In this document: positions 17,441 through 26,886 of the stretch, piece by piece | Numbering within the stretch: the stretch's first letter is position 1 | Layout: each line of letters begins with the position of its first letter | The notes under the pieces: generated by a model | The model's database searches: none | What the model was told of the DNA's origin: nothing | The model's input: the letters and a program-made list of their open reading frames with translations, nothing else | DNA from: Aliishimia sp963678085 | GTDB lineage: Bacteria; Pseudomonadota; Alphaproteobacteria; Rhodobacterales; Rhodobacteraceae | Direction: 5' to 3' | Assembly (NCBI GenBank): GCA_963678085.1 | Contig: OY782680.1 | Span: forward strand, 1,240,001-1,304,000 | DNA length: 64,000 bases | Made by a program: the position numbers and the translations under genes

Positions 17441-18220
17441 TCAATTGAGATCACAGCCCAAAGCCGCGCGCATATTCGCTTTATTATAAGGCGCAAGAAT
17501 GCGGGTGCTCAGCTCTTTCCCGTCAAACTGGCTTGCAATGACAGTCTGCCAAGAGGCATCCGCCGTGATAAGTTCCGGGCGTGGCCCGCATTTGCGCAGC
17601 CCACCGGAAATGAAAGGATCTCCGATTCGGTGATTGGTCAAACCTGTCTGGCGTGCAATCTCGCTCAGTTGCCCGTCCCTATAGCGCCAGATGCGCAGCG
17701 TTTTGGCCAGATGAGGCCGGTCAATATAGGCCAGCTCAATGTGACCATCCCCATCCAAATCCGCCGCGCCAATCGGGGCCAGCCAGCGATTGCGTGTGCC
17801 AATTGGCGGCGTGCTCACGTTGCGCAGCTCGCCCCCGTCGAGAAAGTAAATCGAAAGCGCCGCGCCGGCTGTAATGCTGCTCTCAACCACAACGGCCTCA
17901 AGCGCGCCATCGCGGTCCACATCAACAAGCCGGGGCAAGATATCTTCAAAAACGCGGGTCTGTGGTAATTCCACACAGGCCTCAGCCTCCGGCCCCTTTA
18001 GACAAAGCCGCCCCCATTCTGGCAAATCCCCCATGATCCCATGGCCGTAACGATGGGTAGGCGCTTCAAACCGCGCGATATACCCGGTCTGCTCAACTTG
18101 AACCGACATTTCTGCTTGCGCGCTAAAGCCTGCCAAGAAAAATGCCAGCCAAAAGCCCAATAGGTGAAATGCGCCGCGCGTACGCTGCTGCCAGAGGCGG
18201 GGGAGGCGACGCGGCGCCAT
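17441..18220 (-). CDS. Secreted FG-GAP/VCBS-repeat protein
   Basis: The protein has 259 residues from ATG 18220; a GTG at 18226 is also possible. A long basic N-terminus and hydrophobic stretch (FHLLGFWLAFFLAGFSAQA) form a signal peptide. Two calcium-loop repeats of the FG-GAP/VCBS type are seen, DVDRDGALEAVVV and DLDGDGHIELAYID, with single Cys pairs later (RKCGP, ALGCDLN). It is probably periplasmic and beta-propeller-like. It follows the ferredoxin stop directly. Function is unknown. Confidence 0.75.
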   Translation of the reverse strand: MAPRRLPRLWQQRTRGAFHLLGFWLAFFLAGFSAQAEMSVQVEQTGYIARFEAPTHRYGHGIMGDLPEWGRLCLKGPEAEACVELPQTRVFEDILPRLVDVDRDGALEAVVVESSITAGAALSIYFLDGGELRNVSTPPIGTRNRWLAPIGAADLDGDGHIELAYIDRPHLAKTLRIWRYRDGQLSEIARQTGLTNHRIGDPFISGGLRKCGPRPELITADASWQTVIASQFDGKELSTRILAPYNKANMRAALGCDLN

Positions 18221-18226
18221 ACGCAC

Positions 18227-18550
18227 TCAGATCTGCTTTTCTGGCAGTTGCACCACCAGCCCATCCAACGCATCGCTCACCTTAATCTGACAGGTCAGGC
18301 GCGAGCGGGTCGCATCGGGTTCATAGGCAAAATCCAGCATGTCGGTTTCCATGTCATCTCTTGCAGGCAGTTTCTCGACCCAGTCAGGATGCACATAGAC
18401 GTGACAGGTCGAGCAGGCACAGGCCCCGCCACAATCCGCGTCAATGCCCGGAATATTGTTATCGCGTGCGCCCTCCATCACGGTCAGACCGTTTGCGACA
18501 TCAACCACATGCTCTGTTCCGCTATGTTCAATATAGGTGATCTTGGCCAT
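18227..18550 (-). CDS. 2Fe-2S ferredoxin, adrenodoxin type
   Basis: The protein has 107 residues from ATG 18550 (MAKITYIEHSG). The cluster ligands are Cys in DCGGACACSTCHVYV plus RLTCQI, the C-x5-C-x2-C-xn-C pattern of adrenodoxin/putidaredoxin-type ferredoxins. It should be a cytoplasmic one-electron carrier. It lies between the FabH-like gene and the FG-GAP gene, only about 0.9 kb from the head of the box operon. It could serve a P450 or another oxygenase; no partner reductase is adjacent. Confidence 0.92.
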   Translation of the reverse strand: MAKITYIEHSGTEHVVDVANGLTVMEGARDNNIPGIDADCGGACACSTCHVYVHPDWVEKLPARDDMETDMLDFAYEPDATRSRLTCQIKVSDALDGLVVQLPEKQI

Positions 18551-18641
18551 TGCTTGCCCTTTCAAGTGATTTTGAGCCGCACTGTAATCTGCTGCTTGCG
18601 TGGCCGCCAGCCCATTTACGACCTGCATTTGCTTGCTTGCG

Positions 18642-19766
18642 TTAACTGCGCCGTTGCACCAGGACCGAGCCCACCGAATAGCCCGCGCCAAACGAGCAGA
18701 TCAGCCCATAATCGCCGTCTTCCAGATCGCTCGAATATTTCGAAAAAGCAATGATCGAGCCTGCCGATGAGGTGTTGGCATAATCTTGCAGAATGTTTGG
18801 TTGCTCACCGGGCTTTGGGGCGCGTCCCAGCACCTTTTTTCCAATGAAATCATTCATCGACTTATTGGCCTGATGCAGCCAGAGCCGTTTAAGATCGCCC
18901 GCGCTCACCCCATCATCCGCCATGTGCTGCGCGATATGGGCCGAGACCATGGGCAGCACTTCTTTGAAAACCTTGCGCCCCTCTTGCATGAATTGCATAT
19001 CGCGCCGGTCCTTCATCCCATCTGGCCGGGAGCGGCGCAAAAAGCCGTTATTGTTGCGGATATTGTTGGAAAACTCGGTGGCGCAGCGGGTGGATTTAAC
19101 CTCGAAATACGGGCCTGTGGCGTTCTCTGCGCGCTCGACCAGCGTTGCCGTGGCCACATCGCCAAAGATGAAATGACAATCGCGGTCGCGCCACTCCAAA
19201 TGGGCCGAGCAGATCTCAGGGTTCACCACCAGGGCCGAGCGGATTGAGCCCGAGCGCACCATATCACAGGCCGCCTGCAACCCGAATGTCGCCGAAGAGC
19301 AGGCCACATTCATATCAAAAGCAAAGCCCTTGACGCCCAAAAGCTGTTGGATCTCGATTGCAATGGCTGGATAGGCCCGCTCTAGGTTGGAGGCTGCGCA
19401 GATCACCGCATCCACATCGCCCGCCGCTTTGCCCGCTTGCGCCAGCGCTTTTTCGCAGGCATCCACACCCATTTGTGCCATCACAGCAGGTTCATCATCC
19501 GAACGTTGACGCAAGAGCGGGTGCATCACATCGGGATCCAAAATGCCGGATTTATCCAGCACATAGCGTCGCTCGATGCCTGAGGCTTTCAGGATGAACT
19601 CTTCTGAGGAATGCTCCTTAGCGCTGAGCGTCCCGGCGGCGATCTCATCGGCATGGGCCGCGTTCCACTTATCCGCATAGGCATTGAAAGCTTGCACCAA
19701 TTCCGCATTGGAAATGCTCAGCTCAGGTGTGAACACCCCGCTGCCGGTAATCGCTGGTCTATGCAT
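18642..19766 (-). CDS. FabH-like 3-oxoacyl-ACP synthase III family protein
   Basis: The protein has 374 residues from ATG 19766 (MHRPAITGSG). It is a thiolase-fold condensing enzyme: active-site Cys in NVACSSATFGL, His in LWLHQANKSM and Asn in DYANTSSAGS make the KAS III triad. It is longer than canonical FabH (about 320) and carries a distinct insert (HPLLRQRSDDEPAVMAQMG), seen in FabH2-like paralogues that prime with longer acyl groups. The ferredoxin follows by 91 nt. The exact substrate is unknown. Confidence 0.88.
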   Translation of the reverse strand: MHRPAITGSGVFTPELSISNAELVQAFNAYADKWNAAHADEIAAGTLSAKEHSSEEFILKASGIERRYVLDKSGILDPDVMHPLLRQRSDDEPAVMAQMGVDACEKALAQAGKAAGDVDAVICAASNLERAYPAIAIEIQQLLGVKGFAFDMNVACSSATFGLQAACDMVRSGSIRSALVVNPEICSAHLEWRDRDCHFIFGDVATATLVERAENATGPYFEVKSTRCATEFSNNIRNNNGFLRRSRPDGMKDRRDMQFMQEGRKVFKEVLPMVSAHIAQHMADDGVSAGDLKRLWLHQANKSMNDFIGKKVLGRAPKPGEQPNILQDYANTSSAGSIIAFSKYSSDLEDGDYGLICSFGAGYSVGSVLVQRRS

Positions 19767-19827
19767 GACATCCCCTTCCTCAGATGTGGCAATCTGCGCA
19801 AACTCTGCGAAGGAGGTCAAGAATTGA

Positions 19828-20055
19828 TTACGCCGCCAGCTTGGCCTCTGGTGTTTTGACCTTGATGGCGATCCAGTCGCTGAGGGCATCTTGCGCCTCG
19901 GTTAGGGTCAGCTCATGGGTATCGGCCAGGTAGGTGATCAGCTTGTTGCGATCCCCTCGAAATCGGGTGAGGGCCGCTTTTTCAAGGTAGGGGAAATCAT
20001 TGCAGAATTGATCAATCAGGTCAGGCCAGATCGAATAGACGTCTCTCCAAGGCAT
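19828..20055 (-). CDS. Small conserved-looking hypothetical protein
   Basis: The protein has 75 residues (start MPWRDVYSIWPDLIDQF) and is acidic and helical, with no signal peptide or membrane segment. The pattern of Leu/Ala heptads and Trp at both ends suggests a small three-helix bundle. It ends 61 nt before the FabH-like start and is probably co-transcribed with it. No function is recognised. Coding is supported by clean codon usage in an otherwise short gap. Confidence 0.6.
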   Translation of the reverse strand: MPWRDVYSIWPDLIDQFCNDFPYLEKAALTRFRGDRNKLITYLADTHELTLTEAQDALSDWIAIKVKTPEAKLAA

Positions 20056-20154
20056 GTTGTCCTCTTATGCGCTGTCAATCTTTTGTTAACGGTTGAAGCT
20101 AGGTCGTCGGCCTGGAACCTACTTTGACATAGATCAATTTTCGGTTAACGGAAT

Positions 20155-20794
20155 TTAGAAAATTGCGCGCCAGATGCCGATAAACATCATGAGCCCGCCA
20201 AGATTGCAGCAGCTATGCCAAAGCGCATAGCGATAGGGCAGGGTTTTGCGGGTGTAAAACAGCACGCCGATCACATAGAGCCCCGCGCTCGCCAGCACCC
20301 ACCAGAGGGTTTGCTGTGGTACCAGGGGCAGGGCGGTGAGGCACAGCGCGCCCAGCCCTAAGTAAGAGGCGGTGGACCAGCGGGATTTGACCTCGGGGCT
20401 TACCAGTTTCAGCCAGATCCCAAGCAAGCTCAGGCCCCAGCTGAGGGCTAGGATACTTAGCGAAAACCCCGTACCAATCAGCACCATAAGCGGGGTAAAG
20501 CTGCCAGTGATCGAGGGGTAGATGGCCGCGTGATCAATGCGGCGCAGGCGTTGGCGTGCCCCGTGTCGGGGGGGAGAAATGATAGGCCATGGAGGCAAGG
20601 TTTGATCCAAGCGCGCAGGCCGCATAGATCCAGATCGCGGCTCTAAGCGGCAGCTCAGCGTCCCGCATGTGCCAAATCAGCAAAGCGGCGCCAACCAGAA
20701 TGGCGATGCATCCAACCAGATGCACATAAAGATCGGCGCGGCGCTGGCTTGGATCTTGGGTAGGGTAGTTCGGCGCGTGGTTGGGCTGGGTCAC
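20155..20794 (-). pseudogene. Hemolysin III/PAQR-type membrane protein, frameshift in a C7 run
   Basis: Two minus-strand frames join into one seven-helix HlyIII-family protein. The N-terminal frame (20794 down to 20534) has RADLYVHLVGCIAILVG and SNLASMAYHFSPP. The second frame continues with RHGARQRLRRIDHAAIYPSI and TGSFTPLMVLIG, the family's conserved His/Asp zinc-site segment, to 20155. The break is at seven G (20568-20574, C on the coding strand); six would restore the frame. It may be a real phase-variable or decayed gene, or a homopolymer sequencing error. The ATG lies within 4 nt of the cysteine-cluster gene's stop. Confidence 0.85.
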
Positions 20795-21306
20795 TTAAGG
20801 TCTTCGTGATCGTGAAAATTCTCTTTCAGGAACATGGTTAACATCATATACATAAAGACCGCCAGTTCATATGCCTTTTGATCCAGGTCCACCCCGTCTT
20901 TATTGGCCATATTGAGCGCATGCATCAGGCGGCGCGGGCTGGGTTCGCGCTCGGGCATATAGCCGTCCGGCACATGTTTGAGCATATGCGCCTCGCAGCG
21001 ATCACGCATGGCGTGCGCCTCGTCAACGACCTGCTTGGCGACTTCGTCGCTGACCTTGCCCGCTTCAAAATCGCGCAGCAGATCACAGCGAAAGGCGCGG
21101 CATTTGGCGGGGCGTTTTTCGTAAACCCCGCACATCCCATCCGCGCCAAGCTGCACACAGCGCTGACGCATCGAAAGCCGCCCATCCACCATCTCAAATT
21201 CAGGCCCGCCGCCTAAGGCGTCAACTTCGTCTTGCGTAACCTGGACATAGCCAAACAGCGTGCGATCACAACACATCGCACAATGAACACAGAGGTGGTC
21301 GGACAT
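20791..21306 (-). CDS. YkgJ-type cysteine cluster protein
   Basis: The protein has 171 residues. N-terminal CVHCAMCC followed by CVQLGADGMCGVYEKRPAKCRAF gives the Cys spacing of the UPF0153/YkgJ zinc- or iron-binding family. The remainder is helical with a Met-rich tail (FMYMMLTMFLKE). Function is unknown; members are widespread in proteobacteria. Its stop overlaps the start of the HlyIII-type gene (ATGA), and its start is 7 nt past the carB stop, so the three may be co-transcribed. Confidence 0.85.
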   Translation of the reverse strand: MSDHLCVHCAMCCDRTLFGYVQVTQDEVDALGGGPEFEMVDGRLSMRQRCVQLGADGMCGVYEKRPAKCRAFRCDLLRDFEAGKVSDEVAKQVVDEAHAMRDRCEAHMLKHVPDGYMPEREPSPRRLMHALNMANKDGVDLDQKAYELAVFMYMMLTMFLKENFHDHEDLK

Positions 21307-21313
21307 ATACTCT

Positions 21314-24300
21314 TTACCCTTGTAATGACTTCACGCTTATATCCCCAATTGCTTGAGATTTTATTGCCAAAGCGGCGGCATGTGCGCCAGCGGCGGTGGT
21401 GAAATAGGGGATCTTGTCATAAAGCGCGATAGAGCGGATCGCGCGGCTATCCTCGACAGCTTGTGCCCCCTCGGTCGAGTTCATCACCAGCTGCACCATG
21501 CCATCTTTCATCACATCGGTGATATTGGGGCGGCCCTCATAGACTTTGTTCACCGTTTCGCAAGCCACGCCTTGGCTCGTCAACCAACTGGCCGTGCCCC
21601 GTGTGGCAATCAAACTAAAGCCGTGCTCAATCAGGATTTGCGCCGCTTCGAGCATTTGTGTGCTCTTGTCTGCATCGCGGATCGAGAGAAACGCACAACC
21701 GCTTGCGGGCAGCACCATACCTGCGCCCATTTGTGCTTTGAGGAAGGCACGGGGGAAATCACGGTCCCAGCCCATGACCTCGCCCGTAGAGCGCATTTCC
21801 GGCCCCAGGATTGTATCCACGCCAGGGAAGCGGGCAAAGGGCAGAACCGCCTCTTTCACTGAATACCAAGGCATATTGGGGTCGGCCAGGGTCATTGGAT
21901 CGGCGATTGGCACATCTGTATCGTAATCAGCGTCCGCGGGATATGGCGCGCGTTTGGGGAAATTGCTCAGCTTTTCACCCGCCATCACCCGCGCCGCGAT
22001 TGAGGCAATGGCGCTGTCGGTGGCTTTGGCCACAAAGGGCACGGTGCGCGAGGCACGTGGATTCACCTCAATCAGATAGACAACATCGTCTTTGATGGCG
22101 AATTGCACATTCATCAACCCAACCACATTAAGTGCTTTTGCCAGCGCATGGGTCTGGCGTTCAACCTCTGCAATCATCTCTTGGCTCAGCGAATAGGGTG
22201 GCAAAGAGCACGCGCTATCCCCGGAATGCACACCCGCTTCTTCGATATGCTGCATGATGCCGGTCACATGCACGTCGGTGCCGTCGCACAAAGCATCCAC
22301 GTCCAGCTCAACGGCGCCATCGAGATAGCTATCCAGCAGAACCGGGCTGTCACCGGACACCACCACGGCCTCAGAAATATAACGCTCTAGCTGGGCTTGA
22401 TCGCGCACGATCTCCATAGCGCGCCCACCCAAAACATAAGAGGGGCGGATGACCAGGGGAAAACCGATATCTGCGGCAATCTCAAGCGCCTCTGCATCCG
22501 TATGGGCAATGCCGTTCACCGGCTGTTTCAGATCGAGCGATTGCACAAGTTGCTGAAAACGCTCGCGATCTTCGGCCAGGTCAATCGCATCGGGCGAGGT
22601 GCCCAGGATTGGAATGCCCGCGCCCTCTAGAGCATTGGCAAGTTTAAGCGGCGTCTGCCCGCCAAATTGCACAATCACACCGTGCAGGGTTCCGTTTTCT
22701 TGCTCAACGCACAGGATCTCCATCACATGCTCAAAGGTGAGGGGCTCGAAATAGAGCCGGTCAGAGGTATCGTAATCGGTGGAGACCGTCTCGGGGTTAC
22801 AATTGATCATGATGGTTTCATAACCCGCATCGGTCAGCGCATAGCAGGCATGACAGCAGCAATAATCAAACTCGATCCCTTGCCCAATCCGGTTGGGCCC
22901 ACCGCCCAAAATCACCACCTTTTTGCGATCCGACGGGCGCGCCTCACATTCCACATCGCCAAAGGCGGGGGCCTCATAGGTGGAATACATATAGGGCGTT
23001 TGCGCCTCAAACTCTGCCGCGCAAGTGTCAATACGTTTGAACGCGGCTGTGACGCCAAGCTCGTGGCGCAGGGCACGCAGATCGTCTTCTTTGCGATCAT
23101 CAAGATGGGCCAGGCGCGCATCGGTGAACCCCATCATCTTGAGATGGCGCAGCCCCTCTGCGGTCTCGGGGAGGCCATTATCGATGATCTCCGTCTCGGC
23201 ATCGACGATCTCGCGAATGCGGGCCAGGAACCAAGGATCAAAGGAAGTGACGGCAAAGATTTCCTCATGGCTCAGCCCATGGCGCATGGCTTGTGCAATG
23301 GTGCGCATCCGATCCGGGGTTTGCTTGGAAATCGCCGCGATCACCGCCGCTTTGTCCGGCGCGCCAGGGATATCAACCTCATCAAAACCGGTGAGCCCGC
23401 TTTCCATCGACGCCAGCGCCTTTTGCAGACTCTCATGGATAGTGCGGCCAATCGCCATCGCCTCGCCAACGGATTTCATCGCGGTGGTCAGGAAAGGCTC
23501 AGAGCCGGGGAATTTCTCAAAGGCAAATTTCGGGATCTTGGTGACGACATAATCAATGGTCGGCTCAAAGCTCGCTGGCGTGACCTTGGTGATGTCATTA
23601 TCCAGCTCATCCAGCGTATAGCCCACCGCCAGCTTGGCCGCGATTTTCGCAATGGGAAAGCCCGTCGCCTTAGAGGCCAGCGCCGAGGAGCGCGACACGC
23701 GCGGGTTCATCTCAATCACCACCATGCGCCCATCAACCGGGTTGATCGCCCATTGCACGTTAGAGCCCCCGGTCTCCACCCCGATCTCGCGCAGCACCGC
23801 AATGGAGTGGTTACGCATGATCTGATATTCTTTATCGGTCAGTGTCAGCGCCGGGGCCACCGTGATTGAATCCCCGGTATGTACGCCCATCGGGTCCACA
23901 TTCTCGATCGAGCAGATGATGATGGCATTATCGGCCGTGTCGCGCACCACCTCCATCTCGTATTCTTTCCAGCCCAAGAGGCTCTCATCAATCAAGATTT
24001 GCCCCACAGGGGAGGCATCCATGCCAGAGCGGCAAATCGCGATGTAATCCTCACGGTTATAGGCGACACCGCCCCCCGTGCCGCCAAGCGTGAAAGCAGG
24101 GCGGATAATCGCGGGCAGGCCAACGGTTTCCAGCGTGTCCAGCGCAATCGCAACGCCCGCCTCCAGATCTTTCTTGCCGCTCTCGTCTTTGGGGGCGGTC
24201 ACGATCTCGGCCTTTGGGTTCTCAATCCCAAGCCGATCCATAGCTTCGCGAAACAGCTTGCGATCCTCGGCCATTTCAATGGCTGCGCGCTTGGCGCCGA

Positions 24301-24646
24301 TCATCTCGACACCGTGCTCGGCCAGAACGCCCATCTCTTCCAGCGCCAGCGATGTGTTCAGTCCCGTCTGCCCGCCCATCGTGGGCAAAAGCGCATCTGG
24401 CTTTTCTTTCGCAATGATCTTGGCGACGGTCTCAGGGGTGATTGGCTCGATATAGGTGGCATCGGCGAGGCCCGGATCGGTCATAATCGTGGCCGGGTTG
24501 GAGTTCACCAGGATCACCCGATAGCCCTCTTCGCGCAGCGCTTTACAGGCCTGTGCCCCGGAATAGTCAAACTCGCAAGCCTGCCCGATCACAATCGGCC
24601 CCGCTCCAATAATCATGATCGAGTTGATATCGTTCCGTTTTGGCAT
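21314..24646 (-). CDS. carB: Carbamoyl-phosphate synthase large subunit
   Basis: The enzyme has 1110 residues, makes carbamoyl phosphate from bicarbonate, glutamine-derived ammonia and two ATP, and feeds arginine and pyrimidine synthesis. It starts MPKRNDINSIMIIGAGPIVIGQACEFDYSGAQAC. Two homologous ATP-grasp halves are visible: VIRPAFTLGGTGGGVAYN in the first and VIRPSYVLGGRAMEIVRD in the second. The C-terminal MGS-like allosteric domain has LIATRGTASWL. The length is typical of alphaproteobacteria. No carA is adjacent in the window. Confidence 0.97.
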   Translation of the reverse strand: MPKRNDINSIMIIGAGPIVIGQACEFDYSGAQACKALREEGYRVILVNSNPATIMTDPGLADATYIEPITPETVAKIIAKEKPDALLPTMGGQTGLNTSLALEEMGVLAEHGVEMIGAKRAAIEMAEDRKLFREAMDRLGIENPKAEIVTAPKDESGKKDLEAGVAIALDTLETVGLPAIIRPAFTLGGTGGGVAYNREDYIAICRSGMDASPVGQILIDESLLGWKEYEMEVVRDTADNAIIICSIENVDPMGVHTGDSITVAPALTLTDKEYQIMRNHSIAVLREIGVETGGSNVQWAINPVDGRMVVIEMNPRVSRSSALASKATGFPIAKIAAKLAVGYTLDELDNDITKVTPASFEPTIDYVVTKIPKFAFEKFPGSEPFLTTAMKSVGEAMAIGRTIHESLQKALASMESGLTGFDEVDIPGAPDKAAVIAAISKQTPDRMRTIAQAMRHGLSHEEIFAVTSFDPWFLARIREIVDAETEIIDNGLPETAEGLRHLKMMGFTDARLAHLDDRKEDDLRALRHELGVTAAFKRIDTCAAEFEAQTPYMYSTYEAPAFGDVECEARPSDRKKVVILGGGPNRIGQGIEFDYCCCHACYALTDAGYETIMINCNPETVSTDYDTSDRLYFEPLTFEHVMEILCVEQENGTLHGVIVQFGGQTPLKLANALEGAGIPILGTSPDAIDLAEDRERFQQLVQSLDLKQPVNGIAHTDAEALEIAADIGFPLVIRPSYVLGGRAMEIVRDQAQLERYISEAVVVSGDSPVLLDSYLDGAVELDVDALCDGTDVHVTGIMQHIEEAGVHSGDSACSLPPYSLSQEMIAEVERQTHALAKALNVVGLMNVQFAIKDDVVYLIEVNPRASRTVPFVAKATDSAIASIAARVMAGEKLSNFPKRAPYPADADYDTDVPIADPMTLADPNMPWYSVKEAVLPFARFPGVDTILGPEMRSTGEVMGWDRDFPRAFLKAQMGAGMVLPASGCAFLSIRDADKSTQMLEAAQILIEHGFSLIATRGTASWLTSQGVACETVNKVYEGRPNITDVMKDGMVQLVMNSTEGAQAVEDSRAIRSIALYDKIPYFTTAAGAHAAALAIKSQAIGDISVKSLQG

Positions 24647-25156
24647 GCCAGTCCCCTACATACAGCCCCGCGCAAATTGTCCTGCCTTATAGGGATGGGA
24701 CGCTGGGCCGCAAGGGGGATTTGGTCTGTTGGGAGGTTGAGACGGGAGGTAAATGCACGACAAAAACGCCCGCGCAGCTCCAACTGCCGGGTCATGCCAT
24801 CATTTCAACCACTTACTCATACATCAGGATCTAAACAGGTAGTGGGGACCGCACCAGGTTTTCGACGAACGCAAAGAGCCGGATTGCGCGTGCGAGCCGT
24901 TGGTCATCATCTAATCCTGCCCCGCACGCTTAAGCTACTAGGGACTTATCTGGGTTCCACGGGCCTATGCCCCAGGCGTCTCACGCGCGAAGGGAAGCTT
25001 CGGAGGTAAAATAATCGACAAACCCTTAACATCCGATGATCTCCCCCCCGCGCGCCCCCCTTCATTTGGCTAAAAATACCTTGCGGGGGTGTGGGGGTGC
25101 AAAACCCCCACCTCTGCAGCATCAAATGTAGACGAGGCTAGCCCAAGCGCGCGACC
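24647..25156. other. 510-bp non-coding gap upstream of carB
   Basis: This gap separates the carB start from the 3' end of the oxygenase gene. No supported open frame or tRNA was found. The carB promoter must lie in its left part. The right part holds a GC-hairpin intergenic repeat (25064-25111) and C-rich runs near 25042-25060. Confidence 0.6.
25064..25111 (+). repeat. Intergenic GC-hairpin repeat, copy 1
   Basis: The element begins ATTTGGCTAAAAATACC (25064-25080), then GGGGGT, then a perfect 8-bp hairpin GTGGGGGT (25091-25098), loop GCAAA, ACCCCCAC (25104-25111). The same layout recurs on the minus strand at 42387-42345. It lies just past the stop of the minus-strand oxygenase gene's far side and may act as a terminator or mRNA-end element. 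Confidence 0.7.
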
Positions 25157-25945
25157 CTATCCAATCCGCCCATAAAACCCCATTTGCTCTTCGGGGGTGA
25201 AGCGCACGCCTGGGTTTTCGTAATAGCACAGCACTGCAATGACACGGCGGCGATTGCCTTCAACAGGTGTCACGCGGTGGGCGGTGTTGATGCCTTTAAA
25301 CACGTTCAGCGTGCCTGCGCTTTGGGACATGGATTTGACCTTTGGGTCTTGACCTTGCACAAGTTTGGCCACGCCCTCGTAATTTTGATCCCTCTGGCTG
25401 CGCAGCCCGGTGCGATATTCGAACACGCCGCCCGCCTCGGGTTTTTGCAGCAACAGCGTGACGGTAAATTCGGAGCGATCAAAATGCCAATTCAGCCCAT
25501 CTTCGGGCCCATAGCTCATCACATTCAGCCGCGCGAGCGCATCGTCCATTAGATAGAGCTCAGGCTTGCCCATCACCTCGGCCAGAAAGTGGCGCAGGGG
25601 CGGGTATTCATAGGTTTTGGTGATCGCAGTCTGGGCCACCTGATCGCCGCACAGCGTATGGTTTGAGGTGCGGAATTGATGTAAAGCAGGGTGATCTGCG
25701 GCCAGCCCGTCGATCTTTGGCTCAAAATAGATATTATGCTCGCGCGCATGGTGGAAGGAATTTTCCGCCATATCCTCAGCCGTCTCATCGGCCACTTGTT
25801 GCGCCGCGCTTGCATGCATGAAACCTTCCAGCGAGAACATGCCCGTAGCGGCGAGCTCGGCCTTGGCCCAAGCCACCAGCCGCGCATAACCCTCTGTGCC
25901 CGGTTGATCGATTGGATAGCGCTCTAAGTCCAAAATCTCTTTCAT
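25157..25945 (-). CDS. 2-oxoglutarate/Fe(II)-dependent oxygenase
   Basis: The protein has 262 residues from ATG 25945, preceded by AGGGGGAAG. The double-stranded beta-helix iron site is seen as WHFDRSEFTVTLLL (HxD pair), then NTAHRVTPVEGNRRRV (distal His and the Arg that holds 2-oxoglutarate). Because HxD, not HxG/A, is present, it should be a hydroxylase, not a halogenase. It is divergent from the rpiR-led operon with a 50-bp shared promoter, so co-regulation is likely. The substrate is unknown. Confidence 0.85.
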   Translation of the reverse strand: MKEILDLERYPIDQPGTEGYARLVAWAKAELAATGMFSLEGFMHASAAQQVADETAEDMAENSFHHAREHNIYFEPKIDGLAADHPALHQFRTSNHTLCGDQVAQTAITKTYEYPPLRHFLAEVMGKPELYLMDDALARLNVMSYGPEDGLNWHFDRSEFTVTLLLQKPEAGGVFEYRTGLRSQRDQNYEGVAKLVQGQDPKVKSMSQSAGTLNVFKGINTAHRVTPVEGNRRRVIAVLCYYENPGVRFTPEEQMGFYGRIG

Positions 25946-25995
25946 TGTCTTCCCCCTCTCGACAGGCGCTCCAAACATATATACCGTTCTGCCCC

Positions 25996-26886
25996 ATGAA
26001 TGGGACACATGTATCAGTCGCGCTTTTAGACCGTCTTGCGCAAGATTTGCCGGAGCTCAGCCCCGAGACCCGCAAAGCGGCCACCTATGTGCTGGAAAAC
26101 CCCCTGGATGTGAGCGTTTCCACGGTGAGAGAAATCGCTCAGGCGGCAAATGTCAAACCTAATACGCTTGTGCGCATGGCGCGGGCGCTAGGTTTTGAAG
26201 GCTATGATGATTTTCGTGAACCCTTTCGCGCAGCGGTGCGCCAGGGCCAAACCCCCTTTGAAGGGCGCGCAGCCTGGCTGCAAGAAACCCGCGCGGCGGG
26301 GCGCTTGGGCGATCTTTACGCGGATATGGTGCAAAGCGCGCTGCAAAATCTGGAAGAAAGCTTTGCGGCTAGCAGCCCAGAGCAATTCGCGGCGGCAGGG
26401 GATGCGATTTGGCAGGCCGAGAATGTCTACACGCTGGGGGTCGGGGTGAATAACGCCAATGCGCGCAACTTCACCTATCTGGCAAGCACAGGCATGGTGC
26501 AGTTTCACACCATTCCAAAACCGGGCAATACGGCCACGGATGATCTGGCCTTTGCCGGACCTAAAGATGCGCTTATTGCCCTGACCTGCAAGCCCTACCG
26601 AACCGAAGTTGTGCAGGCAGTCGAGGTCGCGCTTGAGCAGGGGCTAACGGTGGTGGGGATCTCGGATAGTCTGGCCTCCCCCATCTTGCAAGGCGCTCAG
26701 CATCGATTCGTCGTCGCGGCTGAGACGCCGCAGTTTTTCCCCTCATCGGTGGCGACGCTGGCTGTACTGGAAACCTTGCTCAGCTTTATCATCGCCAGCG
26801 CCAGCCCCGAGATCGTGGAACGCGTGAAAAAATTCCATGCCCGGCGCTTTGAGCTGGGCCTTTATGATGTGGAGCCAGAGCTATGA
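25996..26886 (+). CDS. RpiR/MurR family transcriptional regulator
   Basis: The protein has 296 residues from ATG 25996 (MNGTHVSVALLDRLAQ). The N-terminal RpiR-type HTH at about 30-75 has VREIAQAANVKPNTLVRMARALGF. A SIS sugar-isomerase domain follows (YTLGVGVNNANARNF, DALIALTCKPYRTEVVQAV), which usually senses a phosphorylated or small effector. It heads the operon and its stop overlaps the next start (ATGA), which suggests it regulates these genes and the divergent oxygenase. Confidence 0.9.
   Translation: MNGTHVSVALLDRLAQDLPELSPETRKAATYVLENPLDVSVSTVREIAQAANVKPNTLVRMARALGFEGYDDFREPFRAAVRQGQTPFEGRAAWLQETRAAGRLGDLYADMVQSALQNLEESFAASSPEQFAAAGDAIWQAENVYTLGVGVNNANARNFTYLASTGMVQFHTIPKPGNTATDDLAFAGPKDALIALTCKPYRTEVVQAVEVALEQGLTVVGISDSLASPILQGAQHRFVVAAETPQFFPSSVATLAVLETLLSFIIASASPEIVERVKKFHARRFELGLYDVEPEL

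Noticed and set aside
22667..23869. 400-codon plus-strand open frame opposite carB
   Set aside because: Antisense shadow; composition (Arg/His/Gly rich) is typical of a reversed GC-rich gene.
24647..25156. Possible tRNA or small RNA upstream of carB
   Set aside because: No cloverleaf or T-loop pattern could be found by eye; only the GC-hairpin repeat is supported.
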